Positions 1 through 5,933 of a DNA stretch of 6,180 bases are shown piece after piece. Origin of the DNA: Candidatus Dadabacteria bacterium (lineage in GTDB: Bacteria; J088). The notes beneath the pieces were generated by a model, which worked only from the letters and a program-made list of their open reading frames with translations, did not search any database and was not told the DNA's origin. The stretch covers positions 1 to 6,180 of the forward strand of contig RFIY01000359.1 of assembly GCA_003695505.1 (NCBI GenBank). Reading direction: 5' to 3'. Both the position numbers and the translations under genes were made by a program. How positions within the stretch are numbered: position 1 is the first letter of the stretch; each line of letters starts with the position of its first letter.

Positions 1-587
1 ACAACGACGGTCGTGTCGTTGGCCCGGGCCATCCGAATCGCCGGCAGCAGGTAGGCGAAGCTCTTGCCGATGCCGGTACCCGCCTCGAATACGCCGATCC
101 CGCCACCCGAAAGCCGCTTTGCGATTGCGCGGCACAGGTCGATCTGCCCCGACCGCGTCTGATATCCGGGCAAGGCGCCGGCCAGTGGCCCGTCAGGACC
201 CAGCAATCCGGCCACGTCGTCGGCGTCCAGCGGGACAAAGACCTCGGGCGTCCACGGCAGCACCACCGGCCGTACGCGCGCGACGCTGTTGTCCACGATG
301 AAGAACCCCGCGCCGTGCGCTCCAGCGCGTCCCGCGATGTCGAGATCCGCATCACTTGGTCGCAGCTCGCCGCTCGGGTGATTGTGCAGCATGACCTCAC
401 CCGGCCCGACGCGATCGACGAAGGCATTGACCGCGCCGCGATTGCCGACAGCGAGGACTTCGACCGCCGTGACCTTCTCACCGACGAGCCGCCCGCGAAA
501 AAAGACCTCGTCGCCGCCTGCATCTCCGATGGCGGTCCGCATGTGGGCGGCCGCGGCGTCACTGATCCAGCGATCGGCGTCGATCAC
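1..587 (-). CDS. JAB (RadC-like)-DinG family helicase fusion, N-terminal part
   Basis: About 195 N-terminal residues are visible; the gene runs off the left edge. I chose the GTG at 587-585 because it overlaps the upstream gene's stop as GTGA and the JAB domain begins straight after it. Residues 1 to about 105 form a RadC-like JAB/MPN domain: E27 (in DEVFFRG) is the likely general acid/base, and HNHPSG at 68-73 with S78 and D81 completes the HxHx7SxxD zinc motif. A linker leads to a Q-motif-like stretch (Y142, R145, Q148) and a Walker A, AGTGIGKS, with K175, followed by AYLLPA, typical of DinG/Rad3 (XPD-like) superfamily 2 helicases. The expected role is ATP-driven unwinding of damaged or structured DNA in the cytoplasm. 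What the JAB domain does is unknown: RadC-type JAB domains have no settled activity. The RadC helix-hairpin-helix part is absent. DEAH box, FeS cysteines and C-terminal helicase motifs lie outside the window, so activity cannot be judged. Confidence 0.85.
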   Translation of the reverse strand, partial: MIDADRWISDAAAAHMRTAIGDAGGDEVFFRGRLVGEKVTAVEVLAVGNRGAVNAFVDRVGPGEVMLHNHPSGELRPSDADLDIAGRAGAHGAGFFIVDNSVARVRPVVLPWTPEVFVPLDADDVAGLLGPDGPLAGALPGYQTRSGQIDLCRAIAKRLSGGGIGVFEAGTGIGKSFAYLLPAIRMARANDTTVV

Positions 588-2821
588 GACAACCGCTCGA
601 CCACGCCGTGCACTGCGTCGATTCGAACGTGAGCGCCGTTTTCGATTTCGGCGAGGCCGCGCACGCCGACGACTGCCGGCACCCCGTACTCACGCGCGAT
701 GATCGCGCCGTGACTGAGCATGCCTCCACTGATGAAAGCCGCTCCGGCCGAACGTTCCAGCACGAGAGAAAACGCCGGATCGAGGTATTCCGCAAACAGA
801 ATGTCGCCAACGGCGAAGTTGTCGAGGTCGCTCAATGTGCGCACCCAGCAGACACGTCCGGTCGCGACACCGGGACTCGCCGGAAGCCCGGACAGTGCAT
901 CGTCGGCGACATCCGCCGACTCAGCCAGCGGTGTATCACCAATCAGGAACCGTGGCGGCCGCTCGCCGCCCTGCACCGGCTCGACCCGCTCCGGTTCTCG
1001 CAGGGTACCGTCGCAAAGCTCCAGCGCGAACACATCGTGATCGCCGCTGTCCAGTGCCAGCAGACGTCTGCGCAGCGCGACCAGATAGCGATCGGCGATG
1101 TCGCGCATCCGCTCGCGGTACCCGAGATACGCGCGTGCAAGTGCACCAACGGTCAGCGCCAGAAACGCACGCGCAAATCCAATGTTGTGGCGTGCCGCCC
1201 GAATTGCACTGCGCCATTCCGGCCCTTCAACCGCCGGCGCGTCGAGCCGCAGGCGCAACATGTGCCATAGCGCCTCCGGGCGCTCTTCCCAGCGCGGGGC
1301 CGAGACGTCACGTTCTTCGGCCCGATGTCCCCAGCGCCGAAGCAACTCGTCGAACGCATCGCCCGCCGGCGTTCCCCGCACCATCGCTGCGAAGGCCGGC
1401 CACGACTCGGCCTCGCGCAGCACCGCGGCGTACGCCGCGCACCAGGCACCCAGATCGTCATCGAGTTCCTGAACAGGATCATTGGGGAGGCGGCGGAACA
1501 ACGCCTCTCGCGCTTCCGGCGCCTGCTCCAGCAGAGACGCCGACAATGGCACCAGCACATAGGCGTACAGCATGCCCCACGCTGTGATCCTCAGATTCCA
1601 GCCAAGATCGGCGAGCAGCGCCCCGATTTCCTGGTGGATTTGCTCCAGTTTGCCGGGAACAGGGCGCCGGTTCCAGCGCTCTGCTCGTTCGAGCTGCGCG
1701 GACGCGCGCCGCAACTGCCAGCCAGGCCACCACGGAAAACGCTTGCGCAGAAAGCGCGGGATCGCACGCAACAATGCGCCTGGGACACGGGGCGACCAGG
1801 CCTGCTGCTCCTGGCGAAACCGTTCGACGATGCGCGGTGGGAACATCTCCATGACGGCATCGGTGACGGCCCATCCCGGAATCAGCCGCAATGCCGCAGA
1901 CAGGGATCCGACATCAACATAGATCCGCCCCTGATAGACGCGCAACAATCGTTCTGGCAACCGCGATGTCACGACCGACAACGGTTCGCGGACCATCGTG
2001 TCCTCGATCACGCGGCCAACCGTGCTGAACATCATCGGCGAGACCTCACCCGACCAGAACTCGTCACCCAGCGTTCCAGACCAGAGCTGTGGTGTCGTCC
2101 CCGTTGCCGGGCGAGCCTGCAACACCCAGAGCCGGTCCGAGCTGTCGATCACCCATTCGGCGTCGCAGGGTCCGCCGACGATCCGCTCCAGCGTTGGCAA
2201 CAATCGGCGAAACCGGGGCAGCGCCTCGCGCACGCCATCGGGCGGATCGTGGAGCGTCACGTCACGAAACCAGTGAAACTCAACCGCTTGTGGGGCGATC
2301 CGTCCCGACACGACGCCTTCGCCATAGCCGCGTCCGGCCTCGATTCGTGCCCAGCGATCGATGGCGTCAGGGGCGCGCGTAAACAGCACGCCTGACCAGA
2401 GCGGAATGGCCTCACGCTGCACGACGACGCTGCCGGCCGGCCGCCCGGTGGTCGCCCCGGCGCGCTCCAGATATGTCTGCGCGCGCCTGGACCGCCAGGA
2501 GTCCCAGACGCGGCGGATCGCTTCGAGCAATGTCGTGCGCTCCTGATGGGGCAACGTCAGCCCCTGCCCGGCGAACGATTGCTGCTCACGATCTTCAACC
2601 GCAAAACTGCTGCGCACGAACCAGGGCCCGGGTCCGAGCAGACGCTCAACCTCGGCCACCGTTTCCTCATTGGCCTGTTCCGGATCGAGCAGGGCCACCG
2701 CCAGCGGCACCGGCAAGCCGGCGCGCGCCATTGCGGCGATCCCGGCGGCCTTGCCACCAATCACATCGGCATCGGGCAACTTCGCCCGGCTACCAGTCAA
2801 ATCAATCACCGTGCAGACCAT
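584..2821 (-). CDS. PEP-utilizing enzyme of rifampin-phosphotransferase-like architecture
   Basis: 745 residues. The N-terminal PPDK-type ATP-binding domain spans about 20-240: GGKAAG 22-27, WFVRSS 67-72 with E76-D77, SGVLFTR 143-149, GYGEGVVSG near 165-173, EWVID 222-226 and LQARPAT 234-240. Residues about 250-640 are a largely helical, Arg/Leu/Trp-rich region that I cannot assign to a known fold; it opens with a WSGEVSP stretch (256-262) like the entry to the substrate domain of rifampin phosphotransferase. The C-terminal swivelling phosphohistidine domain spans about 645-745, with GLPASPGVATG at 645-655 and the phospho-acceptor His704 in GGMLSHGAIIARE. The PEP-binding barrel of PEP synthase is missing. 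The family uses ATP to phosphorylate the His and passes phosphate to a substrate; relatives phosphorylate rifampin or join pyrroles (PigC). Substrate here unknown. The ATP-binding domain looks short, chiefly between GLPVP (35-39) and VRSS. The start at 2821 has no clear ribosome binding site; an in-frame GTG lies 12 bases downstream. Confidence 0.83.
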   Translation of the reverse strand: MVCTVIDLTGSRAKLPDADVIGGKAAGIAAMARAGLPVPLAVALLDPEQANEETVAEVERLLGPGPWFVRSSFAVEDREQQSFAGQGLTLPHQERTTLLEAIRRVWDSWRSRRAQTYLERAGATTGRPAGSVVVQREAIPLWSGVLFTRAPDAIDRWARIEAGRGYGEGVVSGRIAPQAVEFHWFRDVTLHDPPDGVREALPRFRRLLPTLERIVGGPCDAEWVIDSSDRLWVLQARPATGTTPQLWSGTLGDEFWSGEVSPMMFSTVGRVIEDTMVREPLSVVTSRLPERLLRVYQGRIYVDVGSLSAALRLIPGWAVTDAVMEMFPPRIVERFRQEQQAWSPRVPGALLRAIPRFLRKRFPWWPGWQLRRASAQLERAERWNRRPVPGKLEQIHQEIGALLADLGWNLRITAWGMLYAYVLVPLSASLLEQAPEAREALFRRLPNDPVQELDDDLGAWCAAYAAVLREAESWPAFAAMVRGTPAGDAFDELLRRWGHRAEERDVSAPRWEERPEALWHMLRLRLDAPAVEGPEWRSAIRAARHNIGFARAFLALTVGALARAYLGYRERMRDIADRYLVALRRRLLALDSGDHDVFALELCDGTLREPERVEPVQGGERPPRFLIGDTPLAESADVADDALSGLPASPGVATGRVCWVRTLSDLDNFAVGDILFAEYLDPAFSLVLERSAGAAFISGGMLSHGAIIAREYGVPAVVGVRGLAEIENGAHVRIDAVHGVVERLS

Positions 2822-2832
2822 AACATCAGATT

Positions 2833-2852
2833 CGCAGAAACGCGTTTCGGCG
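2833..2852. promoter_or_regulatory. Near-perfect palindrome in the divergent spacer, candidate operator
   Basis: The only sizeable dyad in the 56-base spacer between the divergently transcribed phosphotransferase-like gene and the panE-like gene. The core GAAACGCGTTTC (2837-2848) is a perfect 12-base palindrome. It extends to 20 bases (CGC at 2833-2835 pairing GCG at 2850-2852) with one mismatched pair. This is the size and symmetry of a homodimeric repressor site and would be placed to control both genes. No convincing -35/-10 pair was found for either gene, and the protein that might bind is unknown. I did not see the same core upstream of the TetR gene in this window. Confidence 0.4.
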
Positions 2853-2877
2853 TCACTGGCACGACGCTACGGGTAAC

Positions 2878-3822
2878 ATGACAACCATGCAATCGAGACC
2901 GGTCTCAATCCTGATCGCCGGCGCGGGCGCCGTCGGCTGCACCTACGGCGCCCGCCTGCTCAACGCCGGCCACCGTGTGACATTTCTCGCCCGCGACGCG
3001 ACGGTCGCAGATCTGCGCCAGCATGGCCTGACTGTGCGCAGCATCGACGGAGATCTGGTGTTTCCAACGGTCGATGCGACAACACAACCGTCGGAACATG
3101 CTGATGTCATCCTGCTGACCGCCAGCGCCAATGCAACAGCAGCGCTAATCCCGCGCCTTGCACCGGCCGTCGGACCGAATACGATCCTTTGCAGCCTGCA
3201 AAACGGTCTCGGCAATGAAGCGCTGATCGAATCGGCGTGGCCGGAGGCCAACGTTGTTGGTGGCGTCGCATTTATCGGAGCACGACGCCTCGCACCGTGC
3301 ATCATCGAGCACCGCGATCAGGGCCACGTCACGATCGGCCCATGGCGCGACCGAGACCTGGCCGCGGCCGAGCGATTACACGCGCTGCTGACCGACGCGG
3401 GCATCCGCTCCCGCCTGACGGACGATATCCGCGTTGCGATCTGGAAAAAGCTGCTTTGGAACCTCGCGTTCAACACGACGTCGGCGCTGTCCGGCGCCTG
3501 GGTCCACGAGGTCCTGGACGTCGAGGGCGGCGAACAGCTCTGCCTCGACCTGATGCACGAGGCGCGGGCCGTGGCCGCCGCCGAGGGCATCCAGCTGCCA
3601 GCGGATTTACCGGATCGCATCCTGCGTGATACCGCGAACCTTCGCTGGACAACAACCAGTATGTCCCTGGCCCGCGAGGCTGGTGACCTGCTCGAAGTCG
3701 AACCCATCGCCGGTGAAGTGCTGCGCCGCGCGGCAAAGCACGACATCGAGGTTCCGCTAACCCGCGCCGTTGCCGTGCTGTTGCGCGCCTGGAACAAGAG
3801 CCGCCGGCGTACGGCGATCTGA
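2878..3822 (+). CDS. panE: 2-dehydropantoate 2-reductase (ketopantoate reductase) family protein
   Basis: 314 residues, normal length for the PanE/ApbA family, which reduces ketopantoate to pantoate with NADPH on the way to coenzyme A. The N-terminal Rossmann fold shows GAGAVG at 15-20 and an Arg at 39 (FLAR), as expected for NADPH use. LQNGLGN at 107-113 holds N109 (E. coli N98). WKKL at 189-192 supplies K191, the counterpart of the catalytic K176, with N195 following. E273 matches E256 and S261 matches S244 in the C-terminal helical domain. Two usually conserved residues differ: the segment around 78-86 has Ser where E. coli has K72, and A265 stands where the family usually has Asp (D248). 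Cytoplasmic. ATG at 2878 is chosen; a second ATG at 2887 is possible, and neither has a strong ribosome binding site. It is divergent from the phosphotransferase-like gene and has no other pantothenate gene beside it, so it may act on another 2-keto acid. Confidence 0.83.
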   Translation: MTTMQSRPVSILIAGAGAVGCTYGARLLNAGHRVTFLARDATVADLRQHGLTVRSIDGDLVFPTVDATTQPSEHADVILLTASANATAALIPRLAPAVGPNTILCSLQNGLGNEALIESAWPEANVVGGVAFIGARRLAPCIIEHRDQGHVTIGPWRDRDLAAAERLHALLTDAGIRSRLTDDIRVAIWKKLLWNLAFNTTSALSGAWVHEVLDVEGGEQLCLDLMHEARAVAAAEGIQLPADLPDRILRDTANLRWTTTSMSLAREAGDLLEVEPIAGEVLRRAAKHDIEVPLTRAVAVLLRAWNKSRRRTAI

Positions 3823-3837
3823 AGGTGCCGGCATCTT
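3822..3837. repeat. Imperfect palindrome at the convergent gene junction, possible weak terminator
   Basis: AAGGTGCCGGCATCTT spans the 13-base gap between the panE-like stop (3820-3822) and the stop of the Bax-like gene (3836-3838). It is symmetric apart from one G-T position and could fold as a 6-pair stem with a CCGG tetraloop on either RNA. No run of T follows on either strand, so it is not a standard intrinsic terminator. Confidence 0.2.
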
Positions 3838-4402
3838 ACTGCTGCAACCGTCGCACGCCGCGCAACACCAGGCGCACCCGCCGAACATACTCGGGCCCAA
3901 GCTCGGACCACGGCTCCAGTCCAGCGGCCAGAGCATATGCATCCGGCGCCCTTCCCTCCGCCAGCGCCTGCGCGCGCAATTCGCGAAACCGCTGATAGCG
4001 AGGATCGCTGTTGAGTAGTTCGACGAACGTGCAGACCGACTCCTTGTCGCTCGCGAATTTACGGACATAGACATTGTCGCGTTTTGCCTGCGCAGGCCGC
4101 AGACCGCAGCCGGGGCGATTGCAGCGAATGCCGAACAGGTTATGCGCCTCCCGGGCAAAGCGCGAAGTACCCCACCCCGTCTCCAGTGCCGCGACCGCGA
4201 CGATCAGATCGACCGGCACCTGTTCTGCAACAGGTTCCCTCACCTGGCAATCGGCAGCCAACGTGGCGACCCGCTGTGCAAACGCCTGGCGCTGCGCCTG
4301 CGACGCACCGGACGCCGCGATCGGTGCGACCAGCGCAACGGCGACCAGACTGGCGGTCAGTTGGTTCCGCAATCGAATCGGATCAGAGCGCCGCGGCGGC
4401 AT
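3836..4402 (-). CDS. Exported Bax-like glucosaminidase (GH73-type peptidoglycan hydrolase)
   Basis: 188 residues. The N-terminus has several Arg, then a hydrophobic stretch (about 14-30) and a small-residue region ending near S31-G32-A33, a plausible signal peptide with cleavage at 33/34. The mature part is a glucosaminidase domain: LETGWGTSRFA at 73-83 with the predicted catalytic Glu74, then HNLFGIRC at 87-94, a GCG near 99 and PRYQRFRELRAQ at 134-145. The spacing and the Cys94/Cys99 pair match the E. coli Bax family; Cys52 and Cys124 could form a further disulfide. It would cleave N-acetylglucosaminyl bonds of peptidoglycan in the periplasm. E. coli Bax is longer (about 270 residues), so this is a short form with little beyond the catalytic domain. 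The ATG at 4402 lies 20 bases inside the end of the TetR gene, suggesting one transcript and possibly control by that regulator. Its true cellular role is not settled in the family. Confidence 0.85.
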   Translation of the reverse strand: MPPRRSDPIRLRNQLTASLVAVALVAPIAASGASQAQRQAFAQRVATLAADCQVREPVAEQVPVDLIVAVAALETGWGTSRFAREAHNLFGIRCNRPGCGLRPAQAKRDNVYVRKFASDKESVCTFVELLNSDPRYQRFRELRAQALAEGRAPDAYALAAGLEPWSELGPEYVRRVRLVLRGVRRLQQ

Positions 4403-5015
4403 CGGGAATGCCGATCAGCCGCAGCAGGTAGCGTGTCAGGCGCTCAATCAAAGCCTCGGGGTCGGGACGCGGATCGGCGTTGATCCAGCCCGCCAGCCCG
4501 ACCTGATGGGTGGCCAGCACGAGCCGCGCCAGCTCTTCGGCATCACCTTCGGGGATTTCACCGCGATCCATCGCCGATCGCAATGACGCCGCGATCAGCA
4601 TCACACCGGCCTGCCAGGCCTGTCGCTGCAGGTCGGTTTCATCGTCTCCAAGGCCCCAGGCATGACCGCCCCAGAGCTGAATGCGTAAGAAATCCTCATG
4701 TGCGGTGTAATATTCGACCGCAAGGCGGGCGCCACCAGCAATCACGGCGGTAATATCGCCGGCATTCGCGGCGATCTCGCGCGCACGTTCCGTCAGCGCA
4801 TCGTGGTGCCGACGCAGCACTTCGCGCCAGAGCTCATTCTTGCCGCCATAGACGTTGTAGATCGTACCGACCGCGATCCCGGCCTCTTTGGCGATTTCGC
4901 GAACCGTCGCCGTCGAACCGCGCCGCGCAAAGACCCGTTCGGCCGCGGCGCACAAATGCTCGCGCCATAGCTGCTCGCGCTGATCCCTGATCTGTTGCTG
5001 AATCGCTTCGCTCAT
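4383..5015 (-). CDS. TetR/AcrR family transcriptional regulator
   Basis: 210 residues from the ATG at 5015. The N-terminal helix-turn-helix is clear: TATVREIAKEAGIAVGTIYN at about residues 35-54, followed by VYGGKNELWREVL, the usual TetR 'Y-x-F-x-x-K-x-x-L' element with Tyr in place of Phe. The rest is an all-helical ligand/dimer domain with no recognisable specificity. The frame stays open upstream with further ATGs at 5090, 5045 and 5039. I prefer 5015 because it leaves a normal-length arm before the helix-turn-helix, and the upstream residues look unlike coding sequence of this family. No candidate has a good ribosome binding site (GGGAGG touches the ATG at 5090), so the start is uncertain by up to 75 bases. 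It probably represses its own promoter and perhaps the co-transcribed glucosaminidase gene; it is divergent from the toxin-antitoxin module. Confidence 0.88.
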   Translation of the reverse strand: MSEAIQQQIRDQREQLWREHLCAAAERVFARRGSTATVREIAKEAGIAVGTIYNVYGGKNELWREVLRRHHDALTERAREIAANAGDITAVIAGGARLAVEYYTAHEDFLRIQLWGGHAWGLGDDETDLQRQAWQAGVMLIAASLRSAMDRGEIPEGDAEELARLVLATHQVGLAGWINADPRPDPEALIERLTRYLLRLIGIPDAAAAL

Positions 5016-5079
5016 GCTGGCGTCAGGATAACACGACATCGTCATGGCGGAGTACCGCTCCGTCTCCTTCGTGCCCCAT

Positions 5080-5109
5080 TCGAAATCCATCCTCCCGAGC
5101 AGATATGAT
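5080..5109 (+). promoter_or_regulatory. Candidate sigma-70 promoter for the mntA-hepT module
   Basis: TATGAT at 5104-5109 matches the -10 consensus at five of six positions, and TCGAAA at 5080-5085 matches the -35 at four of six, with an 18-base spacer. Transcription would begin near 5116 and leave a leader of about 40 bases before the GTG start of mntA. A second -35-like TTGTCA (5111-5116) has no -10 at a usable distance. Confidence 0.35.
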
Positions 5110-5127
5110 GTTGTCAGATTGTCGGGA
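5093..5127. repeat. Spaced inverted repeat TCCCGA...TCGGGA in the tetR-mntA spacer
   Basis: TCCCGA at 5093-5098 and TCGGGA at 5122-5127 form 6-base arms separated by 23 bases and flank the putative -10 of the toxin-antitoxin promoter. They could be half-sites for a regulator bound on both sides of the promoter, but 6-base arms at this distance can arise by chance. Confidence 0.2.
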
Positions 5128-5142
5128 AAGTACCCTGCGCGT

Positions 5143-5148
5143 TGGAGA
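5143..5148 (+). promoter_or_regulatory. mntA: Ribosome binding site that sets the mntA start
   Basis: TGGAGA contains a GGAG core at 5144-5147. It sits 9 bases before the GTG at 5157 but only 3 before the GTG at 5151, and it overlaps the TTG at 5142. This decides for 5157 as the start, in agreement with the usual N-terminus of the family. Confidence 0.5.
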
Positions 5149-5156
5149 TCGTGTCT

Positions 5157-5447
5157 GTGGATGAGCGAGAGATTCTGAAACTGCTACGTCAGTGCAAGCC
5201 CGAGCTCCAGGCGCGCTTCGGCGTGACCGATATCTCTCTGTTCGGATCGGTGGCGCGCGGCAATGCCCGCGCAGACAGCGACATCGATATCCTCGTTACA
5301 TTCGACGGCCCTGCCACCTCGCGGCGCTATTTCGGCGTCCAGTTCTATCTGGAAGACCTGCTGGGGCGACCGGTTGATCTGGTCACCAACAAGGCGTTAC
5401 GTCCGGAATTGCGCCCGTATATCGAGCGGGAACAGGTTCGTGTCTGA
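5157..5447 (+). CDS. mntA: MNT-domain nucleotidyltransferase antitoxin MntA
   Basis: 96 residues from GTG 5157, a typical length for minimal nucleotidyltransferases paired with HEPN toxins. The opening (DEREILKLLRQCKPEL) matches the usual start of this subgroup, which favours 5157 over the in-frame TTG at 5142 or GTG at 5151. The catalytic signature is complete: GSVARG at 30-35, then SDID with D42 and D44, and a third metal-binding Asp at 74 in PVDLV. Characterised MntA proteins neutralise the partner HEPN RNase by transferring AMP from ATP to a Tyr near its active site; that mode is inferred here. The gene overlaps the toxin gene by 8 bases, so the two are likely translated together. Expression may come from the promoter-like elements at 5080-5109. 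With the triad intact, I expect it to be catalytically active. Cytoplasmic. Confidence 0.9.
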   Translation: MDEREILKLLRQCKPELQARFGVTDISLFGSVARGNARADSDIDILVTFDGPATSRRYFGVQFYLEDLLGRPVDLVTNKALRPELRPYIEREQVRV

Positions 5448-5790
5448 CGCTGCTCCGCGAGAATGGCGCTTCTTTCTGGAGGATATGATTGCATTCGCGA
5501 TGCGAGTCATAGAGTACACGGACGGGCTGGACCAGGACGGTTTCGTCGCCAGCCACCTGACCTACGACGCCACAGTACGCAACCTCGAATTGATCGGAGA
5601 GGCAGCCACGCACATTCCCGACAACGTCCGTACCGCGCACCCGGAGATTCCCTGGCGGATGATTGTCGCGACACGCAACCGTCTGATCCACGGCTACCTT
5701 GGTATTGACAACGACACACTCTGGAGCATCATTCGCGACGACATTCCGCGGCTCCTGCAACAGCTTCAGGCGCTCAAGAAAACCGTTTAA
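5440..5790 (+). CDS. hepT: HEPN-domain (DUF86) RNase toxin HepT
   Basis: 116 residues from GTG 5440, which lies 8 bases before the mntA stop ends. The frame is open further upstream to an ATG at 5263, but that stretch overlaps mntA and has no homology character, whereas the GTG gives the expected N-terminus (SDAAPREWRFFLEDM). It is an all-helical DUF86 protein with the family's NLELIGEAA at 48-56, PEIPW at 68-72 and the RNase motif RX4HXY as R79, H84 and Y86 in RNRLIHGY. HEPN toxins of this type act as dimers and cut RNA; Y86 is at the position AMP-modified by MntA in characterised systems. Motif and length are intact, so this looks like a functional toxin. No clear terminator follows. Such modules are linked to plasmid maintenance or phage defence; nothing here says which applies. 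Confidence 0.92.
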   Translation: MSDAAPREWRFFLEDMIAFAMRVIEYTDGLDQDGFVASHLTYDATVRNLELIGEAATHIPDNVRTAHPEIPWRMIVATRNRLIHGYLGIDNDTLWSIIRDDIPRLLQQLQALKKTV

Positions 5791-5852
5791 TCCTGCTTCG
5801 CAGATCCGTCTGTCCAGCACTCCGCCTTCGATCATAGGGCGAGCGAAGCGTG

Positions 5853-5878
5853 TCGGCACTGTTCACGCCGATCAGTGC
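5853..5878. repeat. Overlapping inverted repeats in the gap after hepT
   Basis: In the non-coding gap 5791-5933 two stems compete. GCACTG (5856-5861) can pair with CAGTGC (5873-5878) across 11 bases, and TCGGC (5853-5857) can pair with GCCGA (5867-5871) across 9 bases. They share bases and cannot form together. No T-run follows on either strand, so a standard intrinsic terminator is not supported. A further weak stem lies at CCGCA 5890-5894 and TGCGG 5904-5908. I see no gene in this gap. Confidence 0.2.
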
Positions 5879-5933
5879 AACAAGAAATCCCGCACCGTCG
5901 TGATGCGGAACCCCACCTGATCCGGCTGATTCA

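Noticed and set aside
608-1270. 220-codon plus-strand open frame
   Set aside because: Antisense shadow within the phosphohistidine and middle region; no recognisable domain.
835-1587. 250-codon plus-strand open frame
   Set aside because: Antisense shadow of the same gene, with low-complexity Arg/Pro/Ala composition.
1325-2395. 356-codon plus-strand open frame opposite the phosphotransferase-like gene
   Set aside because: It lies wholly antisense to a gene with clear domains, its product is rich in Arg, Pro and Gln with no motif, and long antisense frames are normal in GC-rich DNA.
584-2821. Annotation as PEP synthase (ppsA)
   Set aside because: The C-terminal PEP-binding barrel is absent: the protein ends right after the phosphohistidine domain, so it cannot carry out the PEP synthase reaction in the usual way.
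3318-3911. 197-codon minus-strand open frame opposite panE
   Set aside because: Ser/Arg-rich shadow; the plus-strand frame has unambiguous ketopantoate reductase motifs.
4074-4586. 170-codon plus-strand open frame opposite the Bax-like and TetR genes
   Set aside because: Crosses two real genes on the other strand and has no coherent domain.
5016-5090. N-terminal extension of the TetR protein to the ATG at 5090
   Set aside because: Would add 25 residues of uncharacteristic sequence and place the start against the likely divergent promoters; retained only as an alternative start.
5263-5439. Upstream extension of HepT to the ATG at 5263
   Set aside because: These 59 codons overlap mntA in another frame and look like a shadow; the GTG at 5440 gives the normal HepT N-terminus.
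5795-5849. Inverted repeat GCTTCGC (5795-5801) / GCGAAGC (5843-5849)
   Set aside because: Seven-base arms 41 bases apart without a compact stem or T-run; likely chance.
5383-5859. 158-codon minus-strand open frame opposite hepT
   Set aside because: Antisense to a well-supported toxin gene; no motif or ribosome binding site seen.
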